A DNA stretch of 45,252 bases, taken from assembly GCA_009693705.1 (NCBI GenBank), contig SHWS01000011.1, positions 1-45,252 on the forward strand, in the 5' to 3' direction. Shown here piece by piece: positions 15,811-24,722 of this stretch. How positions within the stretch are numbered: position 1 is the stretch's first letter; every line of letters starts with the position of its first letter. The position numbers and the translations under genes are program-made. This stretch comes from Pelagibacteraceae bacterium. GTDB taxonomy: Bacteria > Pseudomonadota > Alphaproteobacteria > Pelagibacterales > Pelagibacteraceae. The notes beneath the pieces were generated by a model. The model saw nothing but the letters and a program-made list of their open reading frames with translations. It did no database searches and had not been told where the DNA came from.

Positions 15811-17316
15811 ATGAATAATCTAATTATATTAAATAAAAACGATAACGTTGGCGTTACAACTTTTTTAATTTCCCCCCATACAAAAATAGAAAACCATGGC
15901 ATAGTTAGCATTGATTCTATACCTTTTGGACATAAAATTTGTCTTAAACCCATTAATAAAGGTGAGCCAGTTATTAAGTATGATCAAATTATCGGTTTTG
16001 CATCTAAATCTATTAAGCCAGGTGAACATGTTCATTCACATAATTTAGAATTCAAAGAATTTAGTAGAGGATTTGCTATTTCAGAAAAAAAAGATATTGC
16101 TGCTGAAAAAAGCAACTTATTCTTTGATGGTATTCTTCGTGACAATGGTGATGTTGCAACGAGAAATTATATTGGTATTATTAGTACAGTTAATTGCTCA
16201 GCAACTGTTTGCAAAATTGTTGCTGATAAAATTAAATATAGCGACATTCTCAAAGACTACCCAAATATTGATGGTGTAGTTCCTATTACTCATTCTACAG
16301 GATGTGGTATGAATACAGTCAGTGAGGGAATGCAAATTTTTCAAAGAACTATTGACGGATTTAAAAATCATTCTAATTTTTCACATGTTTTTGTAATTGG
16401 TTTAGGATGTGAGTGTGCACAGATAAGTTTATTTGTAGACTCAATGAAAAAACATAATCGAATTCATTTTTTAAATATTCAAGATGAGGGAGGAACTAAA
16501 AAAACAGTGGATAAAGTTTTTGGTCAAATCAAAGAATTATTAAAAGAAGCAAATAATATCAAAAGAACCCCGCAAGCCGCTCATCACCTAACCTTAGCAT
16601 TGCAATGTGGAGGTTCAGATGGTTATTCAGGAATTTCTGCCAATCCTGCATTAGGAGTTGCGGCAGATCTTATAGTAAAAAATGGTGGCAGTTCGATTTT
16701 ATCTGAAACACCAGAAATTTATGGTGCTGAGCATTTGTTAATTAATAGAGCGGTAAGTAAAGAAGTGGCAGATAAATTAATAGCTAAAATTGAATGGTGG
16801 AAACAGTATACAAAAATTAATAATAGCTCGATGGATAATAATCCTGCACCTGGAAATAAAAAAGGTGGACTTACAACAATATTAGAAAAATCTTTGGGTG
16901 CCGTTGCTAAAGGAGGAAATTCTTTTTTGAGCGATGTTCTAAGTTACGCAGAGCCATTAAAAAAAAAAGGATTTAATTTTATGGACTCCCCAGGTTACGA
17001 TCCCGTATCTGCAACTGGTCAAGTAGCATCTGGCGCTAATGTTATTTGTTTTACTACTGGCAGAGGTTCATGTTTTGGCTGTAAGCCTGTTCCTAGCTTA
17101 AAACTATCAACGAATACAACTATGTTTAATAAGATGAGTGAGGACATGGATATTAATTGTGGAACAATTGTTGATGGGAAAGAGTCAATAGAGGAAGTAG
17201 GTCAAAAAATATTCAAATTAATTTTAAATACAGCTTCGGGCCTTAAGTCTAAAAGTGAATTAAACGGTTATGGTGATGAAGAATTTAATCCATGGCAAAT
17301 TGGCGCGGTAATGTAA
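15811..17316 (+). CDS. UxaA/GarD-family sugar-acid dehydratase (altronate dehydratase-like)
   Basis: Predicted iron-dependent dehydratase turning an aldonate or aldarate into a 2-keto-3-deoxy acid. The N-terminal ~95 residues form the SAF domain. The large domain begins GILRDNGDVATRNYIGIISTVNCSATVC and has HSTGCGMNT, GLGCECAQI, LALQCGGSDGYSGISANPALG and TTGRGSCFGCKPVPSLKLSTN, the conserved Cys/His blocks of the UxaA/GarD family. At 501 residues it is a full fused protein. It is the first plus-strand gene after the divergent region and precedes IolE. Candidate substrates are altronate, galactarate, or a deoxy-aldonate such as fuconate from the lactonase set; family alone does not decide. Confidence 0.88.
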   Translation: MNNLIILNKNDNVGVTTFLISPHTKIENHGIVSIDSIPFGHKICLKPINKGEPVIKYDQIIGFASKSIKPGEHVHSHNLEFKEFSRGFAISEKKDIAAEKSNLFFDGILRDNGDVATRNYIGIISTVNCSATVCKIVADKIKYSDILKDYPNIDGVVPITHSTGCGMNTVSEGMQIFQRTIDGFKNHSNFSHVFVIGLGCECAQISLFVDSMKKHNRIHFLNIQDEGGTKKTVDKVFGQIKELLKEANNIKRTPQAAHHLTLALQCGGSDGYSGISANPALGVAADLIVKNGGSSILSETPEIYGAEHLLINRAVSKEVADKLIAKIEWWKQYTKINNSSMDNNPAPGNKKGGLTTILEKSLGAVAKGGNSFLSDVLSYAEPLKKKGFNFMDSPGYDPVSATGQVASGANVICFTTGRGSCFGCKPVPSLKLSTNTTMFNKMSEDMDINCGTIVDGKESIEEVGQKIFKLILNTASGLKSKSELNGYGDEEFNPWQIGAVM

Positions 17317-17458
17317 ATTAAATAATGAAAGAAATTAAAATATTTAATTTTTTTTTAAATCGCATTACTACATTATATTTTGAACTTACCAGAAAAAACT
17401 TGATGAATTTAATATCATGATTTATATTTTTAAATAAACTAATAAAGAGTTAAATAAA

Positions 17459-18358
17459 ATGTCAGTAAAATTAGGAGTGGCACCGATTGCATGGAGTAAT
17501 GATGACATGCCAGAATTAGGAGGTGATACCCCACTAGAACAATGTCTTTCTGAAGCAAGCGAAGCTGGTTTTTCAGGGATAGAAAGTGGAGGTAAATTTC
17601 CAAAAAAATCAGAACAACTAATTCCATTGTTAGAAAAACATAATTTAAACTTGTGTTCAGGTTGGTATGGAGCAAATCTTAGAACAAATTCAGTTAAAGA
17701 AGAGATTGAGGCTATTCAAGGACAGCTAAAACTTTTTAAAGATTGTAATGCACCTTGCATAGTTTTTGCAGAAGTATCAGGTTCCATTGCAGGTGACCCA
17801 AATCGTCCGTTGTCGAGTAGACCTCAAATGGATCGAGATGGGTGGACTAATTTTTGTAAAAAGATTTCGGAAATGGGGAAATATTTGGAGGACCAAGGTA
17901 TGCCTTTAGCCTATCACCACCACATGGGAACAGTAATAGAATCTCAAAACGATACAGAAAGACTTTTAGAAAATACTCTTGATCAAGTTAAATTAATTCT
18001 AGACACTGGCCACATGCTTTTTGCAAAAGGCAATTCAATAAAAATTGCAACAGATTTTAAAGATAGAATTATACACGTACACTGCAAAGATATGAGAAAA
18101 AATATATTAGATAAATCTTTAAAGGAAGATTTAAGCTTTAGACAAGCTTTTTTAGAAGGTGCTTTTACGGTACCGGGTGATGGATGTATAGATTATAAAC
18201 CCTTTTTAAATTTATTAAAAAAAAATGATTATTCTGGTTGGTTAGTGGTTGAAGCGGAACAGGATCCGGCCAAAGCTAACCCTTTAAAATACGCAAAAAT
18301 AGGCCATAAATACCTATCTAAAATTTGCAAAGAAGTAAATTTAGAGATTGTTTTATAA
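17459..18358 (+). CDS. iolE: Inosose dehydratase IolE
   Basis: Removes water from 2-keto-myo-inositol to give 3D-trihydroxycyclohexane-1,2-dione, the second step of inositol catabolism. Near the N-terminus WSNDDMPELGGDTPLEQCL closely matches IolE. So do CSGWYGANLR, FAEVSGSIAGDPNRPLSSRP and AYHHHMGTVIES, followed by LILDTGHMLFA, HVHCKDMR and GAFTVPGDGCIDY, ending with WLVVEAEQDPAKANPLKYA. Metal ligands come from these Glu, Asp and His residues of the xylose-isomerase-like barrel. Length 299 is normal. It stands 142 bases after the UxaA-type gene and its stop overlaps the convergent SerA-like gene by a few bases. Confidence 0.95.
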   Translation: MSVKLGVAPIAWSNDDMPELGGDTPLEQCLSEASEAGFSGIESGGKFPKKSEQLIPLLEKHNLNLCSGWYGANLRTNSVKEEIEAIQGQLKLFKDCNAPCIVFAEVSGSIAGDPNRPLSSRPQMDRDGWTNFCKKISEMGKYLEDQGMPLAYHHHMGTVIESQNDTERLLENTLDQVKLILDTGHMLFAKGNSIKIATDFKDRIIHVHCKDMRKNILDKSLKEDLSFRQAFLEGAFTVPGDGCIDYKPFLNLLKKNDYSGWLVVEAEQDPAKANPLKYAKIGHKYLSKICKEVNLEIVL

Positions 18359-19309
18359 TTTTACAATTTTTGATTTATCTAATTTTTTTTCAAAAAAATC
18401 TATAATATTTTGAGTTGTTTCTTTAGCCATTCTAATCATACACTCTTCAGTAAATGCTGCAGTATGAGGACTAAGAAAAACTTTATTATTTTGAAGTAAA
18501 GGATTATTATTCATTGGGGGTTCGCTTTCAAAAACATCTAAACCAGCACCAAAAATTAAATTTTCATTAAGAGCTTTATCTAAATCAATTTCATTAATTA
18601 AGCCACCTCTTGCTGCATTAATGATTATACAATTTTTTTTCATTGTTTTAAGTAAATCTAGATTAATCATATTTTTAGTTTCTTCATTTAAAGGAATATG
18701 AAGGGACAAAGCATCAGCTGTTTTTACAGCATTTTTTAAATCATTTACTTTTTTTCCACCTAACGACTCTATTTTTTCTGAAGAAACAAATGGATCATAA
18801 ACAAAAACATTCATTTCAAACCCTAAACATCTTTTTATCAAACATTGACCAATTCTACCAAATCCAGCGATTAAAATATTTTTTCCCCACAACTCAATTG
18901 TCTTTGGTAATTTATTTCTTTCATTAAATTTTCCCTCTTTGACGTTTTTATCATACATGTCTTTTCTTTTTGCAATATTTAGCAACATAAACATTACATG
19001 TTCTGCAACCGCAACGGCATTAGCAGTAGCTGTGATTGCTACGGTAATTTTATTTTTTTTGGCAACAGCCAAATCAATATTATCATAACCAACTCCATGC
19101 CTAGAGATTATCTGGATTTTTTTACCCATCTCTAAAATTTCACCTGATAATTTTGCAGTTCTTAAAGAAATAGCATCACAATCAACAATTTTTTTTTTTA
19201 GCTCATCTGAGTTTATGTCTTCTATAATTTCAAATTCATAATCAGAGTTTTTTTTTAGAATTTCTATTCCAGACTCATGGATATTTTGAATGATTAAAAT
19301 TTTTTTCAT
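18353..19309 (-). CDS. D-3-phosphoglycerate dehydrogenase-like 2-hydroxyacid dehydrogenase
   Basis: NAD-dependent D-2-hydroxyacid dehydrogenase of the SerA type without the C-terminal ACT regulatory domain (318 residues against ~410-530 for SerA). Seen: ISRHGVGYDNIDL, the NAD loop LIAGFGRIGQCL, NAARGGLINE with the substrate Arg, GLDVFESEPP with the Glu and LSPHTAAFT with the catalytic His. It overlaps the iolE stop tail-to-tail and is last in a minus-strand run after the aldolase (44 bases) and aldehyde dehydrogenase. In that context it may oxidise lactate or glycolate-type products, or reduce hydroxypyruvate. The substrate is undetermined. Confidence 0.88.
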   Translation of the reverse strand: MKKILIIQNIHESGIEILKKNSDYEFEIIEDINSDELKKKIVDCDAISLRTAKLSGEILEMGKKIQIISRHGVGYDNIDLAVAKKNKITVAITATANAVAVAEHVMFMLLNIAKRKDMYDKNVKEGKFNERNKLPKTIELWGKNILIAGFGRIGQCLIKRCLGFEMNVFVYDPFVSSEKIESLGGKKVNDLKNAVKTADALSLHIPLNEETKNMINLDLLKTMKKNCIIINAARGGLINEIDLDKALNENLIFGAGLDVFESEPPMNNNPLLQNNKVFLSPHTAAFTEECMIRMAKETTQNIIDFFEKKLDKSKIVKL

Positions 19310-19353
19310 TATTAATTAAAAAGTAATCATTAACTAAAATTATACTATAAAGT

Positions 19354-20145
19354 TTAGTAGCTTTTAGTTTCTTCTTTTTTTGAAGAAATTTTCATTTTAT
19401 CAATTATAATTTTTGCCCCAGTACTCATTGCTCTTTGATCCGAACTAATAGTTACAAAATTGAAACCTTTATCAATCATTTTTAATGCATATTCTGGAGT
19501 TCCATTATGAATGCCAGCGTAAATATTGTTTTTTTTAGCATGTTCTAAAATTCTTAAAATTTCTGAATATGCTTTAGTATTTTCAGCTTTATCAAATCCC
19601 GGCTCTTCACCTAGCGCTAAACTTAAGTCTGCAGGTCCAATATAAATTCCATCTAGACCAGGCGTTGACATAATTTCATCAAGTTTATTTAGAGACTCTG
19701 CTGTTTCTATCATGGCAAATTTAAGCATCTCATCATTTGCGTATTTAGCATAATCTGCTCCCCCATAAATTAAACCTCTGACCGGTCCAAAACTCCGATA
19801 GCCTAAAGGTGGGTACATGCAGGCTTGAACAAATTTTTCAGTTTCATTTTTGTTACTAACCATTGGGCATATTATTCCATAGCAACCTGCATCTAAAATC
19901 TTCATGATTTGACCAGGTTCATTCCAATTTACCCTAGCTAAAGGCGTTACATTTGTAGTTGATAAAGTTTGTAACATTGGCAAAGCATTTGTGTAGTCAA
20001 CTAAACCATGTTGCATATCTATCGTCAAAGAATCCCAACCTTGATGAGCCATGACTTCAGTAGAAACTGTACTAGGAATTTGTAACCAACCATTAATGAC
20101 GGGCTTGCCTACCTTCATCATTTCTTTAACTTTATTCTTTCTCAT
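19354..20145 (-). CDS. HpcH/HpaI-family class II aldolase (2-keto-3-deoxy acid aldolase)
   Basis: Metal-dependent pyruvate aldolase of the HpaI/YfaU type, expected to split a 2-keto-3-deoxy acid into pyruvate plus an aldehyde. Motifs: LTIDMQHGLVDY near 40-51 (base His), ARVNWNE, CPMVSNKNETEKFV, GYRSFGPVRG and the GIYIGPADLSLALG block near 165-178. Length 263 is normal. It begins four bases downstream of an aldehyde dehydrogenase on the same strand. This pairing suggests the released aldehyde (lactaldehyde or glycolaldehyde) is oxidised by the neighbour. KDR aldolase or 4-hydroxy-2-oxoheptanedioate aldolase are the closest named relatives. Confidence 0.9.
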   Translation of the reverse strand: MRKNKVKEMMKVGKPVINGWLQIPSTVSTEVMAHQGWDSLTIDMQHGLVDYTNALPMLQTLSTTNVTPLARVNWNEPGQIMKILDAGCYGIICPMVSNKNETEKFVQACMYPPLGYRSFGPVRGLIYGGADYAKYANDEMLKFAMIETAESLNKLDEIMSTPGLDGIYIGPADLSLALGEEPGFDKAENTKAYSEILRILEHAKKNNIYAGIHNGTPEYALKMIDKGFNFVTISSDQRAMSTGAKIIIDKMKISSKKEETKSY

Positions 20146-20149
20146 TGGA

Positions 20150-21592
20150 TTAAATTTTTAATCCCATATGAGTATATTTAGTATTTAAATAATCTTTAAT
20201 AGCCATAGAACCACCTTCACGTCCATAACCAGTTTGTTTAATTCCACCAAAAGGAGCTTCGGCCACTGCTACAGCACCTGTATTAATTGCAACAACTCCT
20301 GACTCTAATAGTTCAGACCCTCTATGAGCTTGATCCATTGAATTTGTATATAAATAACTACATAATCCTAAATCATTATTATTTGCTCTTTCAATTACTT
20401 CCTCGAAAGTTTTAAATGTTAAAATAGGAACAAGAGGTCCAAATGGTTCTTCTTTCATAATAGTAAAATTATCTTTTACTTCATCAAAGACAGTTGGTTC
20501 ATAATAATATCCTTTATTGAAACCAGAAGGTCTTTTACCTCCCATTAGAACTTTAGCTCCTTCTTTTTTTGTTGTCTCAACAAGTTTTTCTATTTCTTCT
20601 AGTCTTTTAGCTGTTGATAAAGGACCTATTTGAACACCTTCATCCATACCATTACCAATTTTTAATTTTTTTGCTTTATCTATAAATGCTTGAACAAATT
20701 CGTCTTTTCTTTTTTCTTGAATATAAAATCTATTAGGAGATATACAAACTTGACCATTATTTCTAAATTTTGTTGAAATAGCTATATCAGCAACATTATT
20801 AATATTTACATCTTCGCATACTATAAAAGGAGAGTGGCCACTAAGTTCCATTGTAACCCTTTGTACTTTATCTGCAGCCTTTTTAAGAATTAACTTACCA
20901 ACTCTTGTAGATCCAGTAATTGATATTTTTTTAATAATATCTGACTCTAATAATTCATTAGATATTTCAGCAGGATCTCCAGATAAAAGGTTTACAACTC
21001 CATCAGGTAGACCTGATTCTTTACATATATCCATCAATTCCATTACACCACCCGGTGCAATGACATCGGGTTTACAAATTACTGAACACCCAGCAGCTAA
21101 TGCGGTTGAAATTTTTCTTGCGGCCAAAAGTATTGGAAAATTCCAAGGTATTAATGCAGCAACTACTCCAACAGGTTGGTAATAAATTTGTACTCTAGTA
21201 TCTTGAAATCTACTCTGAACAGTTTGCCCAAAAATTCTCTTAGTTTCCTCGGAATTCCATTCAAAAATATCAGCAGCGCTTCCAACTTCTCCAATACCTT
21301 CTGCAAGTGGTTTCCCAACCTCAAGTGTAAGCCATTTAGCTAAAATATTTTTTTTTACTCTCATTAAATCTGCAATTTTTCTAATAATGTATGACCTTTG
21401 CCAAGGTGAGGTATTTTTCCAAATTTCCAAACCTTTTTTTGCAGATTTTAATGCTTTTTGTACATCTAACGAAGATGCTTTTGATGCTTTTCCAATCAAC
21501 TCCTCTGTTGCAGGATTAATCACATCATAAGTTTCATTTTTTTCTGCTTGTTGCCACTGGCCATTTATGAACTGACCAAATTTACTATACAT
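20150..21592 (-). CDS. NAD(P)-dependent aldehyde dehydrogenase (GabD/AldA type)
   Basis: Oxidises an aldehyde to the carboxylate. IPWNFP with Asn151, the GSTRVGK cofactor loop (227-233), general base Glu249 in TMELSGHSP and nucleophile Cys283 in NNGQVCISPNR are all present, as is EEPFGPL further on. Length 480 is normal. The wording is that of succinate-semialdehyde, lactaldehyde or alpha-ketoglutaric-semialdehyde dehydrogenases, not of CoA-dependent IolA/MmsA, so it is not the missing last inositol enzyme. First gene of the minus-strand aldehyde dehydrogenase, aldolase and hydroxyacid dehydrogenase run; its start faces iolD across 95 bases. Confidence 0.93.
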   Translation of the reverse strand: MYSKFGQFINGQWQQAEKNETYDVINPATEELIGKASKASSLDVQKALKSAKKGLEIWKNTSPWQRSYIIRKIADLMRVKKNILAKWLTLEVGKPLAEGIGEVGSAADIFEWNSEETKRIFGQTVQSRFQDTRVQIYYQPVGVVAALIPWNFPILLAARKISTALAAGCSVICKPDVIAPGGVMELMDICKESGLPDGVVNLLSGDPAEISNELLESDIIKKISITGSTRVGKLILKKAADKVQRVTMELSGHSPFIVCEDVNINNVADIAISTKFRNNGQVCISPNRFYIQEKRKDEFVQAFIDKAKKLKIGNGMDEGVQIGPLSTAKRLEEIEKLVETTKKEGAKVLMGGKRPSGFNKGYYYEPTVFDEVKDNFTIMKEEPFGPLVPILTFKTFEEVIERANNNDLGLCSYLYTNSMDQAHRGSELLESGVVAINTGAVAVAEAPFGGIKQTGYGREGGSMAIKDYLNTKYTHMGLKI

Positions 21593-21687
21593 AAACGTTT
21601 GTTTATTTTGAGTTACTTTTTATAGTTAATTAAAATATAATTTTATTATATATACAAAGTTTAATAAATAAAAGGCTTAAATCGTTA

Positions 21688-23532
21688 ATGAAAAAAATTA
21701 AACTGACATGTGCTCACGCAATAGTCAAATATCTTATTGCACAAAAAATTTTAATAAGTGGGAAAAAGGAGCCTCTTTTTCCAGGTGTCTTTGGAATTTT
21801 TGGTCATGGCAATGTAGCTTGCTTAGGGCAAGCATTGGAGGAAAATCAAAAAGATCTTCCAACTTATAGAGGCCATCACGAACAGAATATGGCTTTAACA
21901 GGAATTGCTTACGCAAGAGCAAAAAGAAGACAACAAATTTTTATAGCAACATCTTCTGTTGGACCCGGTTCAACAAATATGATTACAGCAGCAGCTGTTG
22001 CAATGAGTAATAGATTACCAATTTTATTTTTACCAGGAGACACCTATGCAAATAGAATGCCCGATCCAGTATTACAGCAGGTTGAGCATTTCAATAACCC
22101 TGGAATTACAGCTAATGATGCTTTTAAATCTGTAACTAAATATTTTGACAGAATAACTAGAGCTGAACAAATAATTCAATCATTTCCAAACGCTATACAA
22201 ACAATGTTAGATCCAGCTGATTGTGGACCAGCCTGTATTTCTTTAAGCCAAGATGTTCAAGGTGAAACATTTGAATACCCAGCAGAATTTTTTCAAGAGA
22301 GAATTCATACAATAAGAAGACCAAAAGCTGATGATTTTCAAATCAAAGAGGCTGCCGAAAAAATCAAATTATCAAAAAATCCAATTATAATTTCTGGTGG
22401 AGGAGTTTTCTATTCTGATGCAATGAAAGAATTAAGTGAATTTGCAATTAAACATAATATTCCTGTAACGCAAACAGTAATGGGATATTCAACAATGAAA
22501 CGAGATCATTCTCATTACGCTGGTCAAATTGGAGGGCTTGGAGGTAAAAATGCTAATAATTTAGCTAAACAGACTGATCTTGCAATCGCTGTAGGAACCA
22601 AATTAGGAGATTTTACTACAGGCTCATGGTCAATTTTTGAAAATGAAAAATTTAAATTAGTTACAATCAATGTTTCAAGATTTGATGCTAACAAGCATCT
22701 TGCTCAAGCAGTTGTTGGAGATGCTAAAGTTTGTTTAAAGGAATTATCTTCAGCATTAGGTGACTGGAAAGCAGGTGATGAATGGCAAAAAAAATCTCAG
22801 TTTGAATTAAAATCTTGGAATGATTATATCGAAAAACAAAGTGGACCAACAAATCAAGAAATACCCAGTTATGCTCAGGTAATTGGAGCTGTTTATAGAA
22901 ATTCAGATCCAACTGATATTGCAGTAACCGCAGCTGGAGGATTGGTTGGTGAAGTTATTCAAGTTTGGAGACCACGTGAACTCAATACACACGAAACAGA
23001 ATGGGGTTTTAGTTGTATGGGTTATGAAATTTCCGGTGCTCTAGGCATCAAGATGGCAAATCCTGATAAAGAAGTTATCTCCTTTGTGGGTGATGGATCT
23101 TATCTATTAAATAATACTGATATATATTCTTCTGTAATTACAAATAATAAATTAATTATAATTGTATGCGACAATGGAGGTTTTGCGGTTATTAATAGAC
23201 TTCAATTATTTAAGGGTGGAAAAGAATTTAATAATTTATTTAAAACTTCAAAAACACCTGGATTAGTAAGTGTAGATTTTGCAAAGCATGCAGAGAGCAT
23301 GGGAGCTAAATCAGAAGAAGTAAATTCTATAGCAGATCTAGAAAAAGCGGTTCTAAGAGCAAAAAAATCTAAGGTAACCTACGTGATATCTATTAAAACT
23401 CATGCATACGAGTGGTTAGAAGGATCAACTTACTGGGAAAGTCCAACATTAGAAATTTCAACAACTAAAGAAAATGAAAATGCTTTAAAAATTCATAAAG
23501 AGGGAAAATTTAAGCAAAGACAAGGAGTTTAA
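21688..23532 (+). CDS. iolD: 3D-trihydroxycyclohexane-1,2-dione acylhydrolase IolD (ThDP-dependent)
   Basis: Third inositol-degradation enzyme: hydrolytic ring opening to 5-deoxyglucuronate, using thiamin diphosphate. N-terminal GVFGIFGHGNVACLGQALEE and YRGHHEQNMALTGIAYARAKRR (the Glu that activates ThDP) match IolD. The C-terminal ThDP motif is GDGSYLLNNTD ... IVCDNGGF. Length 614 is normal. A divergent promoter region of 95 bases separates it from the aldehyde dehydrogenase. The following Gfo/Idh gene begins 13 bases on, so it heads a plus-strand operon. Dependence on ThDP links this enzyme to the thiamin-precursor uptake locus later in the window. Confidence 0.95.
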   Translation: MKKIKLTCAHAIVKYLIAQKILISGKKEPLFPGVFGIFGHGNVACLGQALEENQKDLPTYRGHHEQNMALTGIAYARAKRRQQIFIATSSVGPGSTNMITAAAVAMSNRLPILFLPGDTYANRMPDPVLQQVEHFNNPGITANDAFKSVTKYFDRITRAEQIIQSFPNAIQTMLDPADCGPACISLSQDVQGETFEYPAEFFQERIHTIRRPKADDFQIKEAAEKIKLSKNPIIISGGGVFYSDAMKELSEFAIKHNIPVTQTVMGYSTMKRDHSHYAGQIGGLGGKNANNLAKQTDLAIAVGTKLGDFTTGSWSIFENEKFKLVTINVSRFDANKHLAQAVVGDAKVCLKELSSALGDWKAGDEWQKKSQFELKSWNDYIEKQSGPTNQEIPSYAQVIGAVYRNSDPTDIAVTAAGGLVGEVIQVWRPRELNTHETEWGFSCMGYEISGALGIKMANPDKEVISFVGDGSYLLNNTDIYSSVITNNKLIIIVCDNGGFAVINRLQLFKGGKEFNNLFKTSKTPGLVSVDFAKHAESMGAKSEEVNSIADLEKAVLRAKKSKVTYVISIKTHAYEWLEGSTYWESPTLEISTTKENENALKIHKEGKFKQRQGV

Positions 23533-23545
23533 TAAATAAATTTTC

Positions 23546-24703
23546 ATGAATAAAATTTTTAAAGTTGGTTTAATAGGTTGTGGACATATATCGGAAACAT
23601 ATTTCAGAGCTCAAAAATATTTCAATAATATAAAAATTGTAAAGTGCGCAGATATTATTCATTCAAATGCTATTAAATGCGCTCAAACATATAAAATCCA
23701 AGCTTTAAGTGTAAAAGATTTGCTTAATGATAAAGAAGTGGAAATTATTCTTAATCTAACAATTCCAAATGCCCATTATCAAATTGCAAAACAAGCGTTA
23801 TTAAGTGGTAAACATGTTTACTCGGAAAAGCCATTGGCTATTAATTTTAAAGATGGACAGGAATTAATTAAATTATCTCAAAAGAAAAGTTTATATATTG
23901 GTAATGCACCTGATACTTTTCTAGGTGGAGGAATTCAAAAATCTAAAGAGTTGCTTGAAAAAAATATTATTGGTAAAATTAGTTTGGGTAGTGCGATATT
24001 TGCATATCCTGGATTAGAGTCTTATCATCCAAACCCTGAACCTTGGTTTGCAAAAAAGGAGGGTGGACCAGTAATAGATATGGGACCTTATTATTTAACT
24101 GCACTTGTTAATTTGTTAGGACCAGCCAAAAAAGTAAGTGGAAGAATTGTTGAAGGAGCAAAAAAAAGAACGATTGGAATTGGTCCAAAAAAAAATAAAA
24201 TATTTAAAGTAAAATGTCCTACAACCTATTTATCCACAATTGATTTTAAAAATGGCACAACTATTAGGTTAACTCTTTCTTTTGATGTAATAGCCCATCA
24301 AAGAAATCATATTGAATTATATGGAAATAGGGGTTCAATGATTGTACCTGATCCAAATATGTTTGGTGGATCAGTTTATATATGTAAAAAGATGGGCAAT
24401 CCTTGGCTAGAATACAAAACAGATAATATGCCATTAGGTAAAATTAATATTAGATTGCAAAGCTCAAGAGCTAATGAGTCACCGACAAATGCGAATTACA
24501 GAGGGGTTGGTTTAGCTGAAATGGCTTACGCGATAGAAAATAATAAAAGACATATCTGTAATGGGGAACTTTCGTTGCACGTTTTAGATATTATTCAATC
24601 AACGATGAAAGCGTGCAAGTTAAGAATACCTCAATTAATCAAAACAACATGTAAAAAACCAAATCTATTTTCGATCAAGGAATTAAAAAAAATAATGAAA
24701 TAA
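23546..24703 (+). CDS. Gfo/Idh/MocA-family oxidoreductase
   Basis: NAD(P)-dependent sugar or cyclitol dehydrogenase. VGLIGCGHISETYFRA near residue 7 is the dinucleotide site, YSEKPLAINFKDG holds the family Lys, and GGPVIDMGPYYLTALVNLLGPAKKVSG is the GGGxxxDxGxY(H) block with Asp and Tyr in place of His. Length 385 is normal for the larger members. It follows iolD closely and precedes a hydroxyacid dehydrogenase by 19 bases. It may oxidise an inositol isomer (scyllo- or chiro-type) or a sugar brought in by the adjoining ABC transporter. The substrate cannot be named. Confidence 0.88.
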   Translation: MNKIFKVGLIGCGHISETYFRAQKYFNNIKIVKCADIIHSNAIKCAQTYKIQALSVKDLLNDKEVEIILNLTIPNAHYQIAKQALLSGKHVYSEKPLAINFKDGQELIKLSQKKSLYIGNAPDTFLGGGIQKSKELLEKNIIGKISLGSAIFAYPGLESYHPNPEPWFAKKEGGPVIDMGPYYLTALVNLLGPAKKVSGRIVEGAKKRTIGIGPKKNKIFKVKCPTTYLSTIDFKNGTTIRLTLSFDVIAHQRNHIELYGNRGSMIVPDPNMFGGSVYICKKMGNPWLEYKTDNMPLGKINIRLQSSRANESPTNANYRGVGLAEMAYAIENNKRHICNGELSLHVLDIIQSTMKACKLRIPQLIKTTCKKPNLFSIKELKKIMK

Positions 24704-24722
24704 GTTTAATACTTTTTACTTT

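Noticed and set aside
17325-17420. 31-codon plus-strand frame between the UxaA-type gene and iolE
   Set aside because: No ribosome site, no recognisable motif and a composition like the A/T-rich spacer; expected by chance.
20150-21592. Aldehyde dehydrogenase as IolA (methylmalonate-semialdehyde dehydrogenase) to complete the inositol route
   Set aside because: It keeps the GabD-type Glu249 in MELSGHSP and GQVC wording, not the CoA-dependent IolA/MmsA pattern.
21593-21600. AAACGTTT next to the aldehyde dehydrogenase start, resembling a LacI-type operator core
   Set aside because: An eight-base palindrome is too short, it touches the start codon, and no LacI-family regulator is in the window.
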